64,000 bases of DNA, from contig NZ_JAFIBI010000001.1 in NCBI RefSeq assembly GCF_017832975.1, positions 3,534,001 to 3,598,000 of the forward strand, written 5' to 3'. A program made the position numbers and the translations under genes. Every line of letters starts with the position of its first letter. The stretch's first letter is position 1. This document shows, piece by piece, positions 31,401 through 39,349 of the stretch. This stretch comes from Arthrobacter sp. PvP023. GTDB taxonomy: Bacteria; Actinomycetota; Actinomycetes; Actinomycetales; Micrococcaceae. The notes under the pieces are model-generated. The model was not told the origin of the DNA, ran no database searches, and worked only from the letters and a program-made list of their open reading frames with translations.

Positions 31401-31585
31401 ACAGCATTCTTGGTCTTACTGACCACCCACACACCGCCGTCGTTCAACTCCACCTCAGTGGTCTTGAACCCCGGATAAATAATCGCACCAGCCACCAAAG
31501 CAGCACCCGCCACCGCAAAAGCGGTGCCCGAAACCAACTTTCTGCGGCGATCCCTGAGACCCAGCTTGCCGAACAGAGTAGTCAC
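25481..31585 (-). CDS. giant Ig-like/FN3 surface protein, copy A
   Basis: This is a 2,034-aa predicted cell-surface protein. A short basic N-terminus and one hydrophobic helix (TAFAVAGAALVAGAIIYPG, 21-39) suggest a type II membrane anchor; there is no LPXTG. Residues about 40-370 look like a beta-propeller region. From about 395 to 1465 come roughly eleven Ig/cadherin-like repeats of about 95 residues, several with the calcium-type motif DNDSDPDGD or variants. Then three clear FN3 domains (about 1470-1750), more divergent FN3-like sequence (to 1945) and a unique tail with two Cys (VRTCTEP...DQC). Start is the GTG at 31585. Residues 20-369 are encoded by a block nearly identical to copy B. It corresponds to fn3 of the PFNA cluster as I recall it. 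Confidence 0.88.
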   Translation of the reverse strand: MTTLFGKLGLRDRRRKLVSGTAFAVAGAALVAGAIIYPGFKTTEVELNDGGVWVVSKTKNAVGRLNYPSRVLDGAVTPASTTFDILQNSGNVFVDDETGSTLNQVSPANMQLGGDKQLPGSADVSFGSAVISVTDAAKGKVWALSPSTVNGFDEEATEPAVVGSEGLVSAVGTDDRIYSADPKTGVVTVTAVDANGETTSSESGTWDGLKGAGDLQLAVVGDKPVVLDAGRGKLFLPGGRGLDLENARDAKLQQSGPASDVVAVATQKALLKQPLDGSSAKTVSFDGEGVPAAPVQLGGCVHAAWSGANKYVRDCVNDADDKNVEVPKASASPSYVFRVNRDLVVLNDVNSGNVWLVNQNMQLVNNWDDVVPPKNQSNDQDQESADNNTINILPDRTKPNRPPETKPDTVGVRPGRTTILSVLDNDSDPDGDVLTASVGGSGPTSGTLQSIYGGTAFQITVPADAKPGSETFSYNAADGRGLSAGGQVSLNIVGADENKPPVFKRGDPTTMLVEQGKTVSQNILTDWTDPDGDDLVLLDAKADNEQDQVKVRRDGLLTYQDSGAAPGKKTVTVSVWDGRDTTTGQVVVNVQPPGALTPVVNADHVTAVVGQDLVIAPLKNDVDPNGGALRLAQVEASGPAELGPVTDGGTFTFRSETAGPVYLTYIASNGPQSSQGLIRVDVESGKDTGDPVAVHDVALMPTGGSVLLDPLANDSDPSGGVLVLQSVQLPENTTASVSVIDHSVLRITDVLGTKDPFLFQYTMSNGRKSATGSVSVVPVPAPAVVEAPQPKPDEVNVRVNDVVTIPVLGNDTHPQGQKLTVDPVLPQAVAEADGKSFVSENTLRFIAGPQPKTVRAIYNAVDPQGQKSAAAVTIHILPLEGAENSRPQPKNLTARVVAAGSVRIPVDLDGIDPDGDSVQLTGIDSTPNMGTATVGSNFIDFTAAGDGAGTDTFRYKVVDRQGAVNTGTVTVGIAPRGDANQKPTPVDDDVQVRPGRQIAVDAIGNDTDPDGDPIGVVSDGIEAPAELQATVSKASGRIILQAPASEGTVNVRYTVVDDRGASAQATIRVNVRNDVPLKAPIARDDRVTSAQTLGKTAVDVPVLKNDEDPDGVGENLKIATDATTARPGTDGNMVVELTEQPQLIPYTVEDVDGQKSTAIIWVPGIGQQVPTLAKDDVLEVIAGQSVTVDLKEWVKVRDGRSPRITQTDRIKLIGADGGDPVAGNGTAINYAAGQDYVGPGSISFEVTDGSGPDDPAGLKSTLSIRTKVLPDPNRNNPPTLLGSSVDVPKGESAEIDLGRLTSDPDRDDVDNMKYELAGDSPAGFNARIDGKTLKTSVDGAMATGTSGTVQVKAKDPRGLEATATFQLAVTASNRPKPVASDDVEPNAAAGRPVTVNVLANDSNPFPETPLKIVQASVETGLGNVEVAGSNVTVTPASGFTGTLIVVYTVEDKTGETSRHATARVRLTVKDKPLPPATPQAQSVGDQTALLNWTAPADRGSPITKYTVYGEGGFQQACPANSCTLTGLTNNTKYHFQVTATNEFGESERSPASAEVRPDVKPDTPVAPALKFGDKQLSVTWTAPASKGSPVKSYDLEISPAPAGQNAQIQNLTSLSYVWKGLQNGVAYKVRVLARNDAKEPSEWSAYSAAETPAGVPVTPAAPSATAAQSVGTQSQLRVTWTAPNNNGDAISAYTLTTLRGGAVVTTQQVSGTSQNVTVDNSESGYTFTVSATNKAGTSGTSAQSAAVRAVGKPDMVGQPTATLKDTGGDGGKIDVRFPVLTDAQRNGSTPGEITYKYRLTSGGGSGNIAAGGGTVAAANGTDTAVVVWAVSSRSSTAGDASPPSNVVNPYGLAFAPTVTGSNSSGVGDRTVSWNWNQPSGNGRAVTGYQYSLDGGGWVNTDQRSFSKSVGFSETHTLRVRAISANQPGRIGSDTSRSGAEPPPPAPTSWDIRATPVRTCTEPNSSTNSYRNSNPDQCLSPGRWFDTGYTAQADYYVVWSGRVWYHLTSGAAGGNFARGDTTSLGTNPPGGMPRR
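30477..31528. repeat. 1,052-bp near-identical direct repeat, copy A
   Basis: This stretch matches 36769-37820 at a constant offset of 6,292 bases, with a single difference in my reading (A at 31406, G at 37698). It encodes the anchor helix and propeller-like region of the giant protein. Codons inside favour G- and T-ending forms (TTG, TCG, GCG, GGT, GAT), while the flanking gene favours C-ending codons. Confidence 0.93.
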
Positions 31586-31739
31586 AAGTTCTCAAATCCC
31601 TCAAAATCGCAGCCGCCCCCAGGGCAGCGTTTCCAAAGACCCGGTACCGGGCTCTCTGTTTCCCGCGATAGCCTACCCAACCCGCCGCGGGACCGCGATG
31701 GGGAGCACTCCCCAACCGCCTGACCTGCGGTTACGCCCG
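31586..31739 (-). other. gap between the two giant genes with two palindromes
   Basis: This 154-base gap holds TGGGGAG/CTCCCCA arms at 31699-31714 and the perfect 12-base palindrome CCCGGTACCGGG at 31640-31651. The first lies shortly after the copy B stop codon and may slow or end transcription. A separate promoter for copy A is possible but I cannot identify one firmly. Confidence 0.4.
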
Positions 31740-34700
31740 TCATGAACATTGCGGAATTCCGTGACTTTCGGGTTCACCCAGGGTGGTATTGCCGACCTGG
31801 ATGGCGCGGCCCACGAAGCGGCCGTCAGGATGGGTATTGATGCGGTACCACTTATAGGTCCCGCGGGCGTCAGGCACAGTGCGCCACATGAAGCAGTTGA
31901 CCGTGAAGGACGGGCCGGAGCCGTAGATCCAGGGATAGCCACGGATGACACCGTCGCAGGTATGTTCCGCGTTCGTCGGTGACCGCCACGAGGTTTGCCC
32001 TGAGGCAGGCGCGTCAGTGCACGTGCGGTAACCGTTGACCGCGGCATCCCAATTTGTCTTGGCCGGGCCGGACTGGGCCGTGGCTTCGGCAACGGGCCCG
32101 CCGGTGCCGACGGAGTTGCTGGTTTGCACCTGAATCGAGTGCCGTTCGTCAAAGCCGCCGGTGTTCACCGTCCGTGTTCCGGACGCCGCGACAGTTTCCC
32201 AGCCCCGGCCGTCGATATTGATCCGTGTGTTAGCGACGTCGTTCGTCGCCGTCGACGGTGAGGACCAGCTGAAGCTAAGGGACTTCTGGTTCTGGCCGCC
32301 GTTCTGGCCCGACGCCGACGGCGTGCCCGGCGCTCCGTATGGCGTGGCCCTGGCTGCGGTACTGGCGTCGGAGCTTGGTGCCACGGTGGAGTTGGCCACC
32401 ACGGTGATGGACGTGGCGTCACCATTCGTGAAGCCTCCCACGGTTTGCCCGGGCTTGATGGGGCCGCCTTGGCCGGTGCTGGCGTTGTAGCTGTAGCTGA
32501 CTTCACCGTAGGCAGAGCCGTTGCGTTCGGCAGCGGTCAGCTCTTTGAAGTTGATGGTCACCTTCCGCCCTGCTCCCCCGGTGTCTGCCGGGGTAACGCT
32601 GACCCCGGAGACCTGGCCGAGTTTGCCGGTGGCGCGCCGCGGCGCGGAAGGCGGGCTGACGGCCCCCTTTCCCGCTTTGTTTTCGGCCTGCACCGTAAAG
32701 GTGTACTCAGCTTCGGAGTTGTTTGCCGTGAAGTTTGCAGTGCGCACTGTGCCCGCAATCGTCTGGGTCTGCGGCGCTCCGCCGCCTCCGCTCATCGTGA
32801 CGAAGTAGTTCCTGATCGGATCACCATTGGTGTCGGGTTCCGACCAGTTAACGCGCAACTGGTTCGTGGTTCCGACCGCTGAGGCCACGGCAGACGTCGG
32901 CGCGGCCGGAGCCGCGGGCACCCCGGCAGGGTTGTCTTCGGACGAGTAGATGCCCCAGTCGGAGGGGCCAAGCTCGTTGACGGCCTGGGCGCGGACCTTG
33001 TATCGCACGCCGTTGGTCAGTCCCGGCCAGGTGTAGTTCAAACCGGTGACCCCGTTCTTCACGGCAACCCCGTTGGCCGGCGGCGGCGAAATCTCCAGAT
33101 TGTAGCCCTTGACGGCTGAGCCCTCGGTCTTCGCCGCAGGCCAGGCAATAACCATATTCTTGTCGCCGGCTTTCACCGTGGGTGCCTCCGGAGGCGAGGG
33201 TTTCTCGTCCGGCCTGATCTCGTTGGATGCCGCGGACGATTCCGATTCGCCGACTTCGTTGGTGGCGGTGACAGTGAAGACGTACTTGACGTCGTTGGTC
33301 AGGCCGCTGAGTGTGCAGGTGGTGGTGGGGCAGTCCTGACTGAAGCCGTTGGACCGAACGGTGTATTTGGTGATCGATGCGCCGTTGTCCGACGGCGGAG
33401 CCCACTTGAGCACGGCAGTGCGGCTGCGAACATCCGTGGCGGTCGGTGCCGAGGGGGCATCCGGCTTGTCCCGGACCGTGATGCGCACACGGCCGCTCGC
33501 CTGTCGGGAGGGGTCCCCGGTCTTGTCCAGCACGGTGTAGCGAATCACCATGACTCCCTTGGAGCCATCGGCGGGAGTGACTGTGATCGAGTCCCCGTTG
33601 ACGGCAGGAGCACCGGCAGCAGAACCGGTTTCGACCGTGGCAGAGATGATCTTCAGCGGGGTTTCACCGAAAGGATTGAAGTCGTTGGCGAGGACGTTGA
33701 TGGTCTCGGTCCGGCCGGCATTGGCTTTGTCGATGACATCCTCGTTGGCGGTTGGCAGTGGTCGGCTCGAGGCGACGACAGTGGCCGTCACCGCGGCCCT
33801 GACCGGGCCGGAGCGGCCGTCGGTCACCTTCAGCGGGATGATCCCCTTGCGGCCTGCGGCCACGCCGGAGTCAGCGCTGAGCTTGAGCGTCTGCCCCTCA
33901 ATGGCTGCCTTGAAACCTTCCGGCAGTGTGCCGTCCAGCTCGAAGGCAAGTTTCTCCTGGTCCCCGTCGTCAACGTCCTTTGCCAGGTTGCCCAGCTCCA
34001 GGCTGGCAGTTTCGGCCAGCGGCACCTCGAGGTCGGTTCCGCTGAAGGTGGGCTCGTGGTTGGCGTTGGGATCCGGAACCACCCGGGTGATGACGGTCAG
34101 GGTGGACTTCAGACCCTGGGGATCGTCCGGACCGGAACCGTCAGTCACTTCAAAGGTGATGGAGCCGGGTCCCACGTAGTCCTTGAGCGCAGCGTAGCGC
34201 AGCGCATTTCCGTTGCCGGCGATCACGTTCCCGGTGTCCGCACCCTGCACGCGGACCTTGTCCGCTTGGGTGATCCGGGCGGTGCGTCCGTCCCGGACGC
34301 GGACATACTCGCCCAGGTCGATGGCGGCTTCCTTCCCTGCCATCACTTCCAGGACGTCGGTGCGGGCCAGGGTGGGGTACTGCTCTCCCTGTCCGGGAAC
34401 CCAGACGACCGCCGTCGCGCTTTGGCCGTCGACGTCGGTGACGGTGTACGGAACCAGCTGGTCATTCGGGACGAGGGACACGACGACACTGCCGTCACCT
34501 CCGACGCGCGCGTTGGGGTTGCCGTCCGGCAGGGTGACCTTGAGATCGGCGGCGACGCCGTCGGGGTCCGAGTCGTTCTTGAGAACCGGGACGTCGACGG
34601 CGGATTTGCCCAGCGTCTCGGCCGGAGTGACCACATCGTCCTGCGCGACCGGGGACTTGAGCGCGGCATCGGGACTGACCCGTACCCGGATCACGGCACT

Positions 34701-37700
34701 CCCTTGGGCCTTCTTGTCGTCCTGGATCTTGTAGCTGACGCTCTCGTTGCCGGCGGCGCCGGGTGCCGTGAGCAGCACTTTGCCCCCGTCGGCGCTCTCG
34801 ACCCGGAGTTCGGGGCGCGCCTCGAAGCCGTTGGCCACCAGGCCGATGGGGTCCCCGTCAGGGTCCGAGTCGTTGCTGAGCGCGTCGACGGCGATCTGGC
34901 GCCCGGGGCGGACATCCACGGCGTCGTCCACGGCAATGGGCTTCTGGTTATTGGCCTCCGGCGGGGCAATTCCGACTATTACGGTGCCGGTGTTTTCGGC
35001 GCCGATCCGGTCCCGGACACGGTAGGTGAACGTGTCAGTGCCGGCGGCCGTTCCGGTGGCGGTGAACTCGAGATAGCCGTCTTTGACCACCGCAGTTCCC
35101 ATCGCCGGGGCCTTGTCCACGCCGATCAGCTGGACGGAGTCGCCGTCGGAATCGATCCCGTCCAGCGGCACGGGAATCCGTACCACCATGCCGGCGACCA
35201 CGCGTGCGGTCAGGTTCTTCGGCTCGGGACGGGTGTTCCGTTCGTCGTCGCGGGCACGGATGCGGATGGTGACCTGCTGGGAGTCCGACTGCCCGGATTC
35301 ATTAGTGACCTTGTAGATCGCATAGACCGTCTTGGGAACGTCCCCGGCGATGAAGCGCAGGGTGCCGCCGGAACGGAACATGCGGCCGTCGGCGTCGTCG
35401 GGTTTCTGCGCCAGTTCGGGTTCAAGGGTGAGCTTGCCGCCGTTGGGGTCGGTGTCGTTCTCCAGCACCGGAATGGTGACAACGTCGCCCGCCCGGACCG
35501 ATACCTCGTCAGGTTTGGCCTGCGGGGCCTGGAGCTTGGCCGGTGCTGGAACCACCAGCACCGCGATGTCTCCGCTCGCTGACGCCTTGCCGTTGGAAAT
35601 CGTGTACTTGACGTTAAGCTGCCCCTCTGCCCGAATGTCGGTGATCCTGATGACCGAGTGGTTCAGCACCGATGCGCTGACCGGCTGGCCCTCGGCGGCT
35701 GTGACGGATCGGACCACCAGCACGCCGCCCGAGGGGTCCGAATCGTTGCCGAGGACGTCCACCAGCACACTGCCGCCGCTGGGCAGCAGGGCGGTGTCCC
35801 GGACGGCGACGGGGGCGCCGTCGCCGTTGCCGGGAACGACGTCCACGCGGACCAGCTGCTGTGCGCTGGCCGGGCCGTTGGTCACGAGATAGGTCACATA
35901 GTGGGCGCCCTCGGCAGTGGAGGTGAAGGTGAAGGTCTGCTGGTCCGCTCCCATGGTGGCAGTGGAGTTTCCGTCGGGAGTGACCTGGGCGAGCCGGAGC
36001 GCTCCGCCCTGCGAGTCCGAATCGTTCTTCAGCGGCGCAATGACCGTGTCCACGCCCGCGACGGCGACGATGTGGTCGGCGTTGGCGATCGGCGGAAGCG
36101 CTCCCGGGGCCCGCACATCCACGGTGACCTTGTCCTCGGCAGTGGACTGGCCGTCCGAGACCGTAACCGTGACTACTTTGCGGCCGGGCTCGGAGCCGCC
36201 GTCCTGGAAGCTGAGCAGTCCGTCCGGCCGGGCTTTGACCTGGTCCTGGGGATCGCTGCTGGAGGCGCTGACGACGTACAGGTCATCGCCGTCAGGGTCG
36301 ATCCAGTCGGTCAGGATGTTCTGGCTGACGAGCTTGCCGGCCTGCACCACCAGGGAGGTGTTCCGGGTCGGCTTCCGGCGGGGGGCCGAGTTCTCCCCCG
36401 GCGGGATGATGTGGAGGGTGACATCCGAGGAGGCGCTGAGGCCGCGGCCGTCGTCCACGGAGTATTTGAATGTCTCGGAGCCGGTCTTGTCCGCCGGCAC
36501 GCTGACCTGGAAACCGGTGGAACCGTAGATCGGGGCCAGGACCCCGGAGTTGATGGGGTCCGGGGCGCGGACCGTGAGGATGTCGCCGTCGGGGTCGGTG
36601 TCATTGTCCAGGACGGGGAGGATGGCGGTTTTGCCCGCGCGGACTCCGAAGGTGTCAGGTTTGGCAACCGGCGCGCTGTTAGGTTTTGTGCGGTCCGGCA
36701 GGACGGTCTGCTGCACTTCATCGGCGGAGTCCTTGTCCGCGTCGTCCGAGGTCTGCTGCGGCGGGATCACGTCGTCCCAGTTGTTGACCAGCTGCATGTT
36801 CTGGTTCACCAGCCACACATTGCCCGAGTTCACATCGTTCAACACCACCAGGTCCCGGTTCACCCGGAACACATACGACGGCGACGCACTCGCCTTCGGC
36901 ACCTCAACGTTCTTGTCATCAGCATCATTCACACAATCACGGACATACTTGTTCGCCCCCGACCACGCCGCATGAACACACCCGCCCAGCTGCACCGGAG
37001 CCGCCGGAACACCCTCACCATCAAAGGACACCGTCTTCGCCGACGAACCATCCAACGGCTGCTTCAACAACGCCTTCTGCGTCGCCACCGCAACCACATC
37101 CGACGCCGGACCGGACTGCTGCAACTTCGCATCCCGCGCGTTCTCCAGATCCAGCCCACGACCGCCCGGCAGGAACAACTTCCCCCGCCCCGCATCCAGG
37201 ACCACCGGCTTATCCCCCACCACAGCCAGCTGCAGATCACCCGCACCCTTCAGACCGTCCCACGTGCCCGACTCGGACGACGTCGTCTCACCATTGGCAT
37301 CAACAGCCGTCACAGTCACAACACCCGTCTTCGGATCCGCACTGTAAATCCGGTCATCCGTCCCGACAGCGGACACCAGGCCCTCCGAACCGACCACGGC
37401 CGGTTCAGTAGCTTCCTCATCGAAGCCGTTGACCGTTGACGGCGACAGAGCCCACACCTTGCCCTTGGCCGCATCCGTCACCGAAATCACGGCAGAACCG
37501 AAACTGACATCAGCCGACCCCGGCAACTGCTTATCCCCGCCCAGCTGCATATTCGCCGGCGAGACCTGATTCAGAGTCGAGCCGGTCTCATCATCAACGA
37601 AAACGTTCCCGGAGTTCTGCAGGATATCGAACGTAGTACTCGCCGGCGTCACCGCACCATCCAGCACCCGCGACGGATAATTCAACCGCCCAACAGCGTT

Positions 37701-37895
37701 CTTGGTCTTACTGACCACCCACACACCGCCGTCGTTCAACTCCACCTCAGTGGTCTTGAACCCCGGATAAATAATCGCACCAGCCACCAAAGCAGCACCC
37801 GCCACCGCAAAAGCGGTGCCTCGAAGAATCCGTGCACGCCGATGGTTCGGCGTCGGTTCCGCGTTGGGCGTCACGGATCGAGATGGCCGTTTCAT
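31740..37895 (-). CDS. giant Ig-like/FN3 surface protein, copy B
   Basis: This is a 2,051-aa paralogue of copy A and the first gene of the block. The start at 37895 (MKRPSRS) is preferred over an upstream in-frame ATG at 37964 because GGGGGAAG precedes it. The layout matches copy A: anchor helix, propeller-like region (about 26-375), about eleven Ig/cadherin-like repeats with DNDTDPDGD-type motifs (to about 1470), three FN3 domains (to about 1757), divergent FN3-like sequence and a Cys-containing tail (TCTDA, HTCDG, VNCFMW, PQCS). Outside the shared block the two proteins are clearly diverged throughout, and the tails are almost unrelated, so they may present different tips or ligands. Confidence 0.88.
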   Translation of the reverse strand: MKRPSRSVTPNAEPTPNHRRARILRGTAFAVAGAALVAGAIIYPGFKTTEVELNDGGVWVVSKTKNAVGRLNYPSRVLDGAVTPASTTFDILQNSGNVFVDDETGSTLNQVSPANMQLGGDKQLPGSADVSFGSAVISVTDAAKGKVWALSPSTVNGFDEEATEPAVVGSEGLVSAVGTDDRIYSADPKTGVVTVTAVDANGETTSSESGTWDGLKGAGDLQLAVVGDKPVVLDAGRGKLFLPGGRGLDLENARDAKLQQSGPASDVVAVATQKALLKQPLDGSSAKTVSFDGEGVPAAPVQLGGCVHAAWSGANKYVRDCVNDADDKNVEVPKASASPSYVFRVNRDLVVLNDVNSGNVWLVNQNMQLVNNWDDVIPPQQTSDDADKDSADEVQQTVLPDRTKPNSAPVAKPDTFGVRAGKTAILPVLDNDTDPDGDILTVRAPDPINSGVLAPIYGSTGFQVSVPADKTGSETFKYSVDDGRGLSASSDVTLHIIPPGENSAPRRKPTRNTSLVVQAGKLVSQNILTDWIDPDGDDLYVVSASSSDPQDQVKARPDGLLSFQDGGSEPGRKVVTVTVSDGQSTAEDKVTVDVRAPGALPPIANADHIVAVAGVDTVIAPLKNDSDSQGGALRLAQVTPDGNSTATMGADQQTFTFTSTAEGAHYVTYLVTNGPASAQQLVRVDVVPGNGDGAPVAVRDTALLPSGGSVLVDVLGNDSDPSGGVLVVRSVTAAEGQPVSASVLNHSVIRITDIRAEGQLNVKYTISNGKASASGDIAVLVVPAPAKLQAPQAKPDEVSVRAGDVVTIPVLENDTDPNGGKLTLEPELAQKPDDADGRMFRSGGTLRFIAGDVPKTVYAIYKVTNESGQSDSQQVTIRIRARDDERNTRPEPKNLTARVVAGMVVRIPVPLDGIDSDGDSVQLIGVDKAPAMGTAVVKDGYLEFTATGTAAGTDTFTYRVRDRIGAENTGTVIVGIAPPEANNQKPIAVDDAVDVRPGRQIAVDALSNDSDPDGDPIGLVANGFEARPELRVESADGGKVLLTAPGAAGNESVSYKIQDDKKAQGSAVIRVRVSPDAALKSPVAQDDVVTPAETLGKSAVDVPVLKNDSDPDGVAADLKVTLPDGNPNARVGGDGSVVVSLVPNDQLVPYTVTDVDGQSATAVVWVPGQGEQYPTLARTDVLEVMAGKEAAIDLGEYVRVRDGRTARITQADKVRVQGADTGNVIAGNGNALRYAALKDYVGPGSITFEVTDGSGPDDPQGLKSTLTVITRVVPDPNANHEPTFSGTDLEVPLAETASLELGNLAKDVDDGDQEKLAFELDGTLPEGFKAAIEGQTLKLSADSGVAAGRKGIIPLKVTDGRSGPVRAAVTATVVASSRPLPTANEDVIDKANAGRTETINVLANDFNPFGETPLKIISATVETGSAAGAPAVNGDSITVTPADGSKGVMVIRYTVLDKTGDPSRQASGRVRITVRDKPDAPSAPTATDVRSRTAVLKWAPPSDNGASITKYTVRSNGFSQDCPTTTCTLSGLTNDVKYVFTVTATNEVGESESSAASNEIRPDEKPSPPEAPTVKAGDKNMVIAWPAAKTEGSAVKGYNLEISPPPANGVAVKNGVTGLNYTWPGLTNGVRYKVRAQAVNELGPSDWGIYSSEDNPAGVPAAPAAPTSAVASAVGTTNQLRVNWSEPDTNGDPIRNYFVTMSGGGGAPQTQTIAGTVRTANFTANNSEAEYTFTVQAENKAGKGAVSPPSAPRRATGKLGQVSGVSVTPADTGGAGRKVTINFKELTAAERNGSAYGEVSYSYNASTGQGGPIKPGQTVGGFTNGDATSITVVANSTVAPSSDASTAARATPYGAPGTPSASGQNGGQNQKSLSFSWSSPSTATNDVANTRINIDGRGWETVAASGTRTVNTGGFDERHSIQVQTSNSVGTGGPVAEATAQSGPAKTNWDAAVNGYRTCTDAPASGQTSWRSPTNAEHTCDGVIRGYPWIYGSGPSFTVNCFMWRTVPDARGTYKWYRINTHPDGRFVGRAIQVGNTTLGEPESHGIPQCS
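36769..37820. repeat. 1,052-bp near-identical direct repeat, copy B
   Basis: This is the second copy of the block at 30477-31528, in the same orientation and same reading frame. Identity stops abruptly at both edges: upstream at codon 25 of this gene and downstream right after the NNWDDV codons. That pattern fits gene conversion better than slow divergence. Confidence 0.93.
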
Positions 37896-38014
37896 TACTG
37901 GTCTTCCCCCACGAGAAATGCATTCCGGGCACGCTAAGACCCACTGGAAACGTAGCCGGGTCAATCCGACTATGTCATAAGACCATCAAATGTAGAAACC
38001 CCGGGTCCGGGCAC
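37896..38014 (-). promoter_or_regulatory. upstream region of the 29-kb block
   Basis: These 119 bases separate the cyclase stop codon from the start of the first giant gene on the same strand and should contain the main promoter of the block. It is more AT-rich than its surroundings. I see TTGACC on the minus strand but no well-spaced -10, so I do not assign a promoter. Confidence 0.35.
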
Positions 38015-39349
38015 TCAGTCTAAGACGAGGCCCCGGCCGCTTCCGCGCTGGAGCAGGACCGGGTGGATTTCGCCGAAGCCGCGGACCTCCTCGGCTTTCT
38101 GCGGCACCAGCACAAACCGCTCGTCCTGTTCCAGGGCTGCGGCGGTCATCGAGTCCACCAGCACCGTGCCGGGGTCGGCCAGTGCGGTCAACCGGGCGGC
38201 GAGATTAACGGTGGGCCCGTAGATGTCGCCCAGGCGCGAAAGGATGCGCCCCCACACCATGGCAACCCTGGCCTGGGGCAGGATCTCGTCCTCGGTAAAG
38301 GCCTGCGACAGGGCGAGGGAAATTTCGGCGCCCGCCGCGGGCGTCTCGGCAATATAGAGAACTTCGTCGCCCACTGTTTTCACCAGCCGGCCGCCGCCTA
38401 CCGAGATGATTTCGGCGCACTTGTTTTCAAAACGCTGAACCAGCTGGGCGAGCGTCTTCTCGTTCATGCGCCTGGAAAGGCTGGTGTAGGAGACCAGGTC
38501 CGCAAAGCCGACTGCCCTCGCAAGGGGCAACGGCGCGTCATCCTCATCGCCTTCGCGGCCCTCTTCACTCGCCTGCAGTCCGGCTTCGGCCCGCACGGCG
38601 AGTCGCTGGACACCCGCGTTGAGCTGCCGGCGCCAGGAGTAAACGAGCATTTCCTCGAGGGCGTCCACGAGGGACGGAAGCTGGTTGACCAGCCGCTTGC
38701 GGGCCACGGCGTCCGACACGCCCTGCCGGTGGACCATGTCCTCCACCAGGGCTTCGATTTGCCACACCACCATCCGGTCAGTCATCTGCCCGATGGCGCG
38801 GGTCACCGAGATGGCCGCCTCTTCGGTGAGCTTCCCCGCGCGGACCAGGTCCACCACGGTGGACAGAGCTGCCTGGTCGCGCTCGGTGAAGGCGACGTCC
38901 TCGTCTCCGAGGTTCGGGAAGCCCAGGGCGCGCCACAACTTACGGGCGGACAGCAGGGACAGTCCGGCACCGGCTGCCACCTCACGGCGGCGGAGCTTGC
39001 GCTCACCGCCAAGGAGCCTGGCTTCGAGTGCCTTGGCTGCGAGCCGTTCGGCGGAGAGTGTCCCGGTGGCGGGTGCCTCTGACGGGGATGTTCCCGCCGG
39101 CCGGCCCCCCGGAGCCGGATCGTACGGGGCGGGGTCGTGGGGTATCGGCCGGTGTGTTGCCACCGGCGTGTCGGCGGAGTCCCCGGCAACGGAGGTCTCG
39201 AGCACGGGCGCCTCCACCGACACTGTGTCCAGCGCAGCCGTTTCCAGCACAGCGGCTTCAAGGGTGGCGGTTTCCACTACTGCGTCCGGTGGTGAGGGCA
39301 TCTCGGACCGCTCGGCCTCGTCCACGGGTCCGGGATTCTCAACGCTCAT
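38015..39349 (-). CDS. class III adenylate/guanylate cyclase
   Basis: This is a soluble nucleotidyl cyclase (444 aa). After an Ala/Glu/Pro-rich N-terminal 110 residues, a helical regulatory region (LRRREVAAGAGLSLLSARKLWRALG to about 250) resembles the N-terminal module of mycobacterial Rv1264-type cyclases. The C-terminal catalytic domain has both metal-binding Asp (VGFADLVSYTSLS and KTVGDEVLY), the Lys that favours ATP in the same KTVGDE motif, a downstream GDIYG Asp, and the transition-state Asn and Arg in TVNLAARL. It is therefore probably an active adenylate cyclase. Start at 39349 (MSVENPG) follows AAGGTGG and overlaps the PH-domain gene by 11 bases. Confidence 0.9.
   Translation of the reverse strand: MSVENPGPVDEAERSEMPSPPDAVVETATLEAAVLETAALDTVSVEAPVLETSVAGDSADTPVATHRPIPHDPAPYDPAPGGRPAGTSPSEAPATGTLSAERLAAKALEARLLGGERKLRRREVAAGAGLSLLSARKLWRALGFPNLGDEDVAFTERDQAALSTVVDLVRAGKLTEEAAISVTRAIGQMTDRMVVWQIEALVEDMVHRQGVSDAVARKRLVNQLPSLVDALEEMLVYSWRRQLNAGVQRLAVRAEAGLQASEEGREGDEDDAPLPLARAVGFADLVSYTSLSRRMNEKTLAQLVQRFENKCAEIISVGGGRLVKTVGDEVLYIAETPAAGAEISLALSQAFTEDEILPQARVAMVWGRILSRLGDIYGPTVNLAARLTALADPGTVLVDSMTAAALEQDERFVLVPQKAEEVRGFGEIHPVLLQRGSGRGLVLD

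Noticed and set aside
29774..37439. Two long + strand frames sharing an identical C-terminal part (ending at 31147 and 37439)
   Set aside because: The shared end is only the antisense reading of the duplicated block in the giant genes. Its Arg/His-rich composition is not protein-like.
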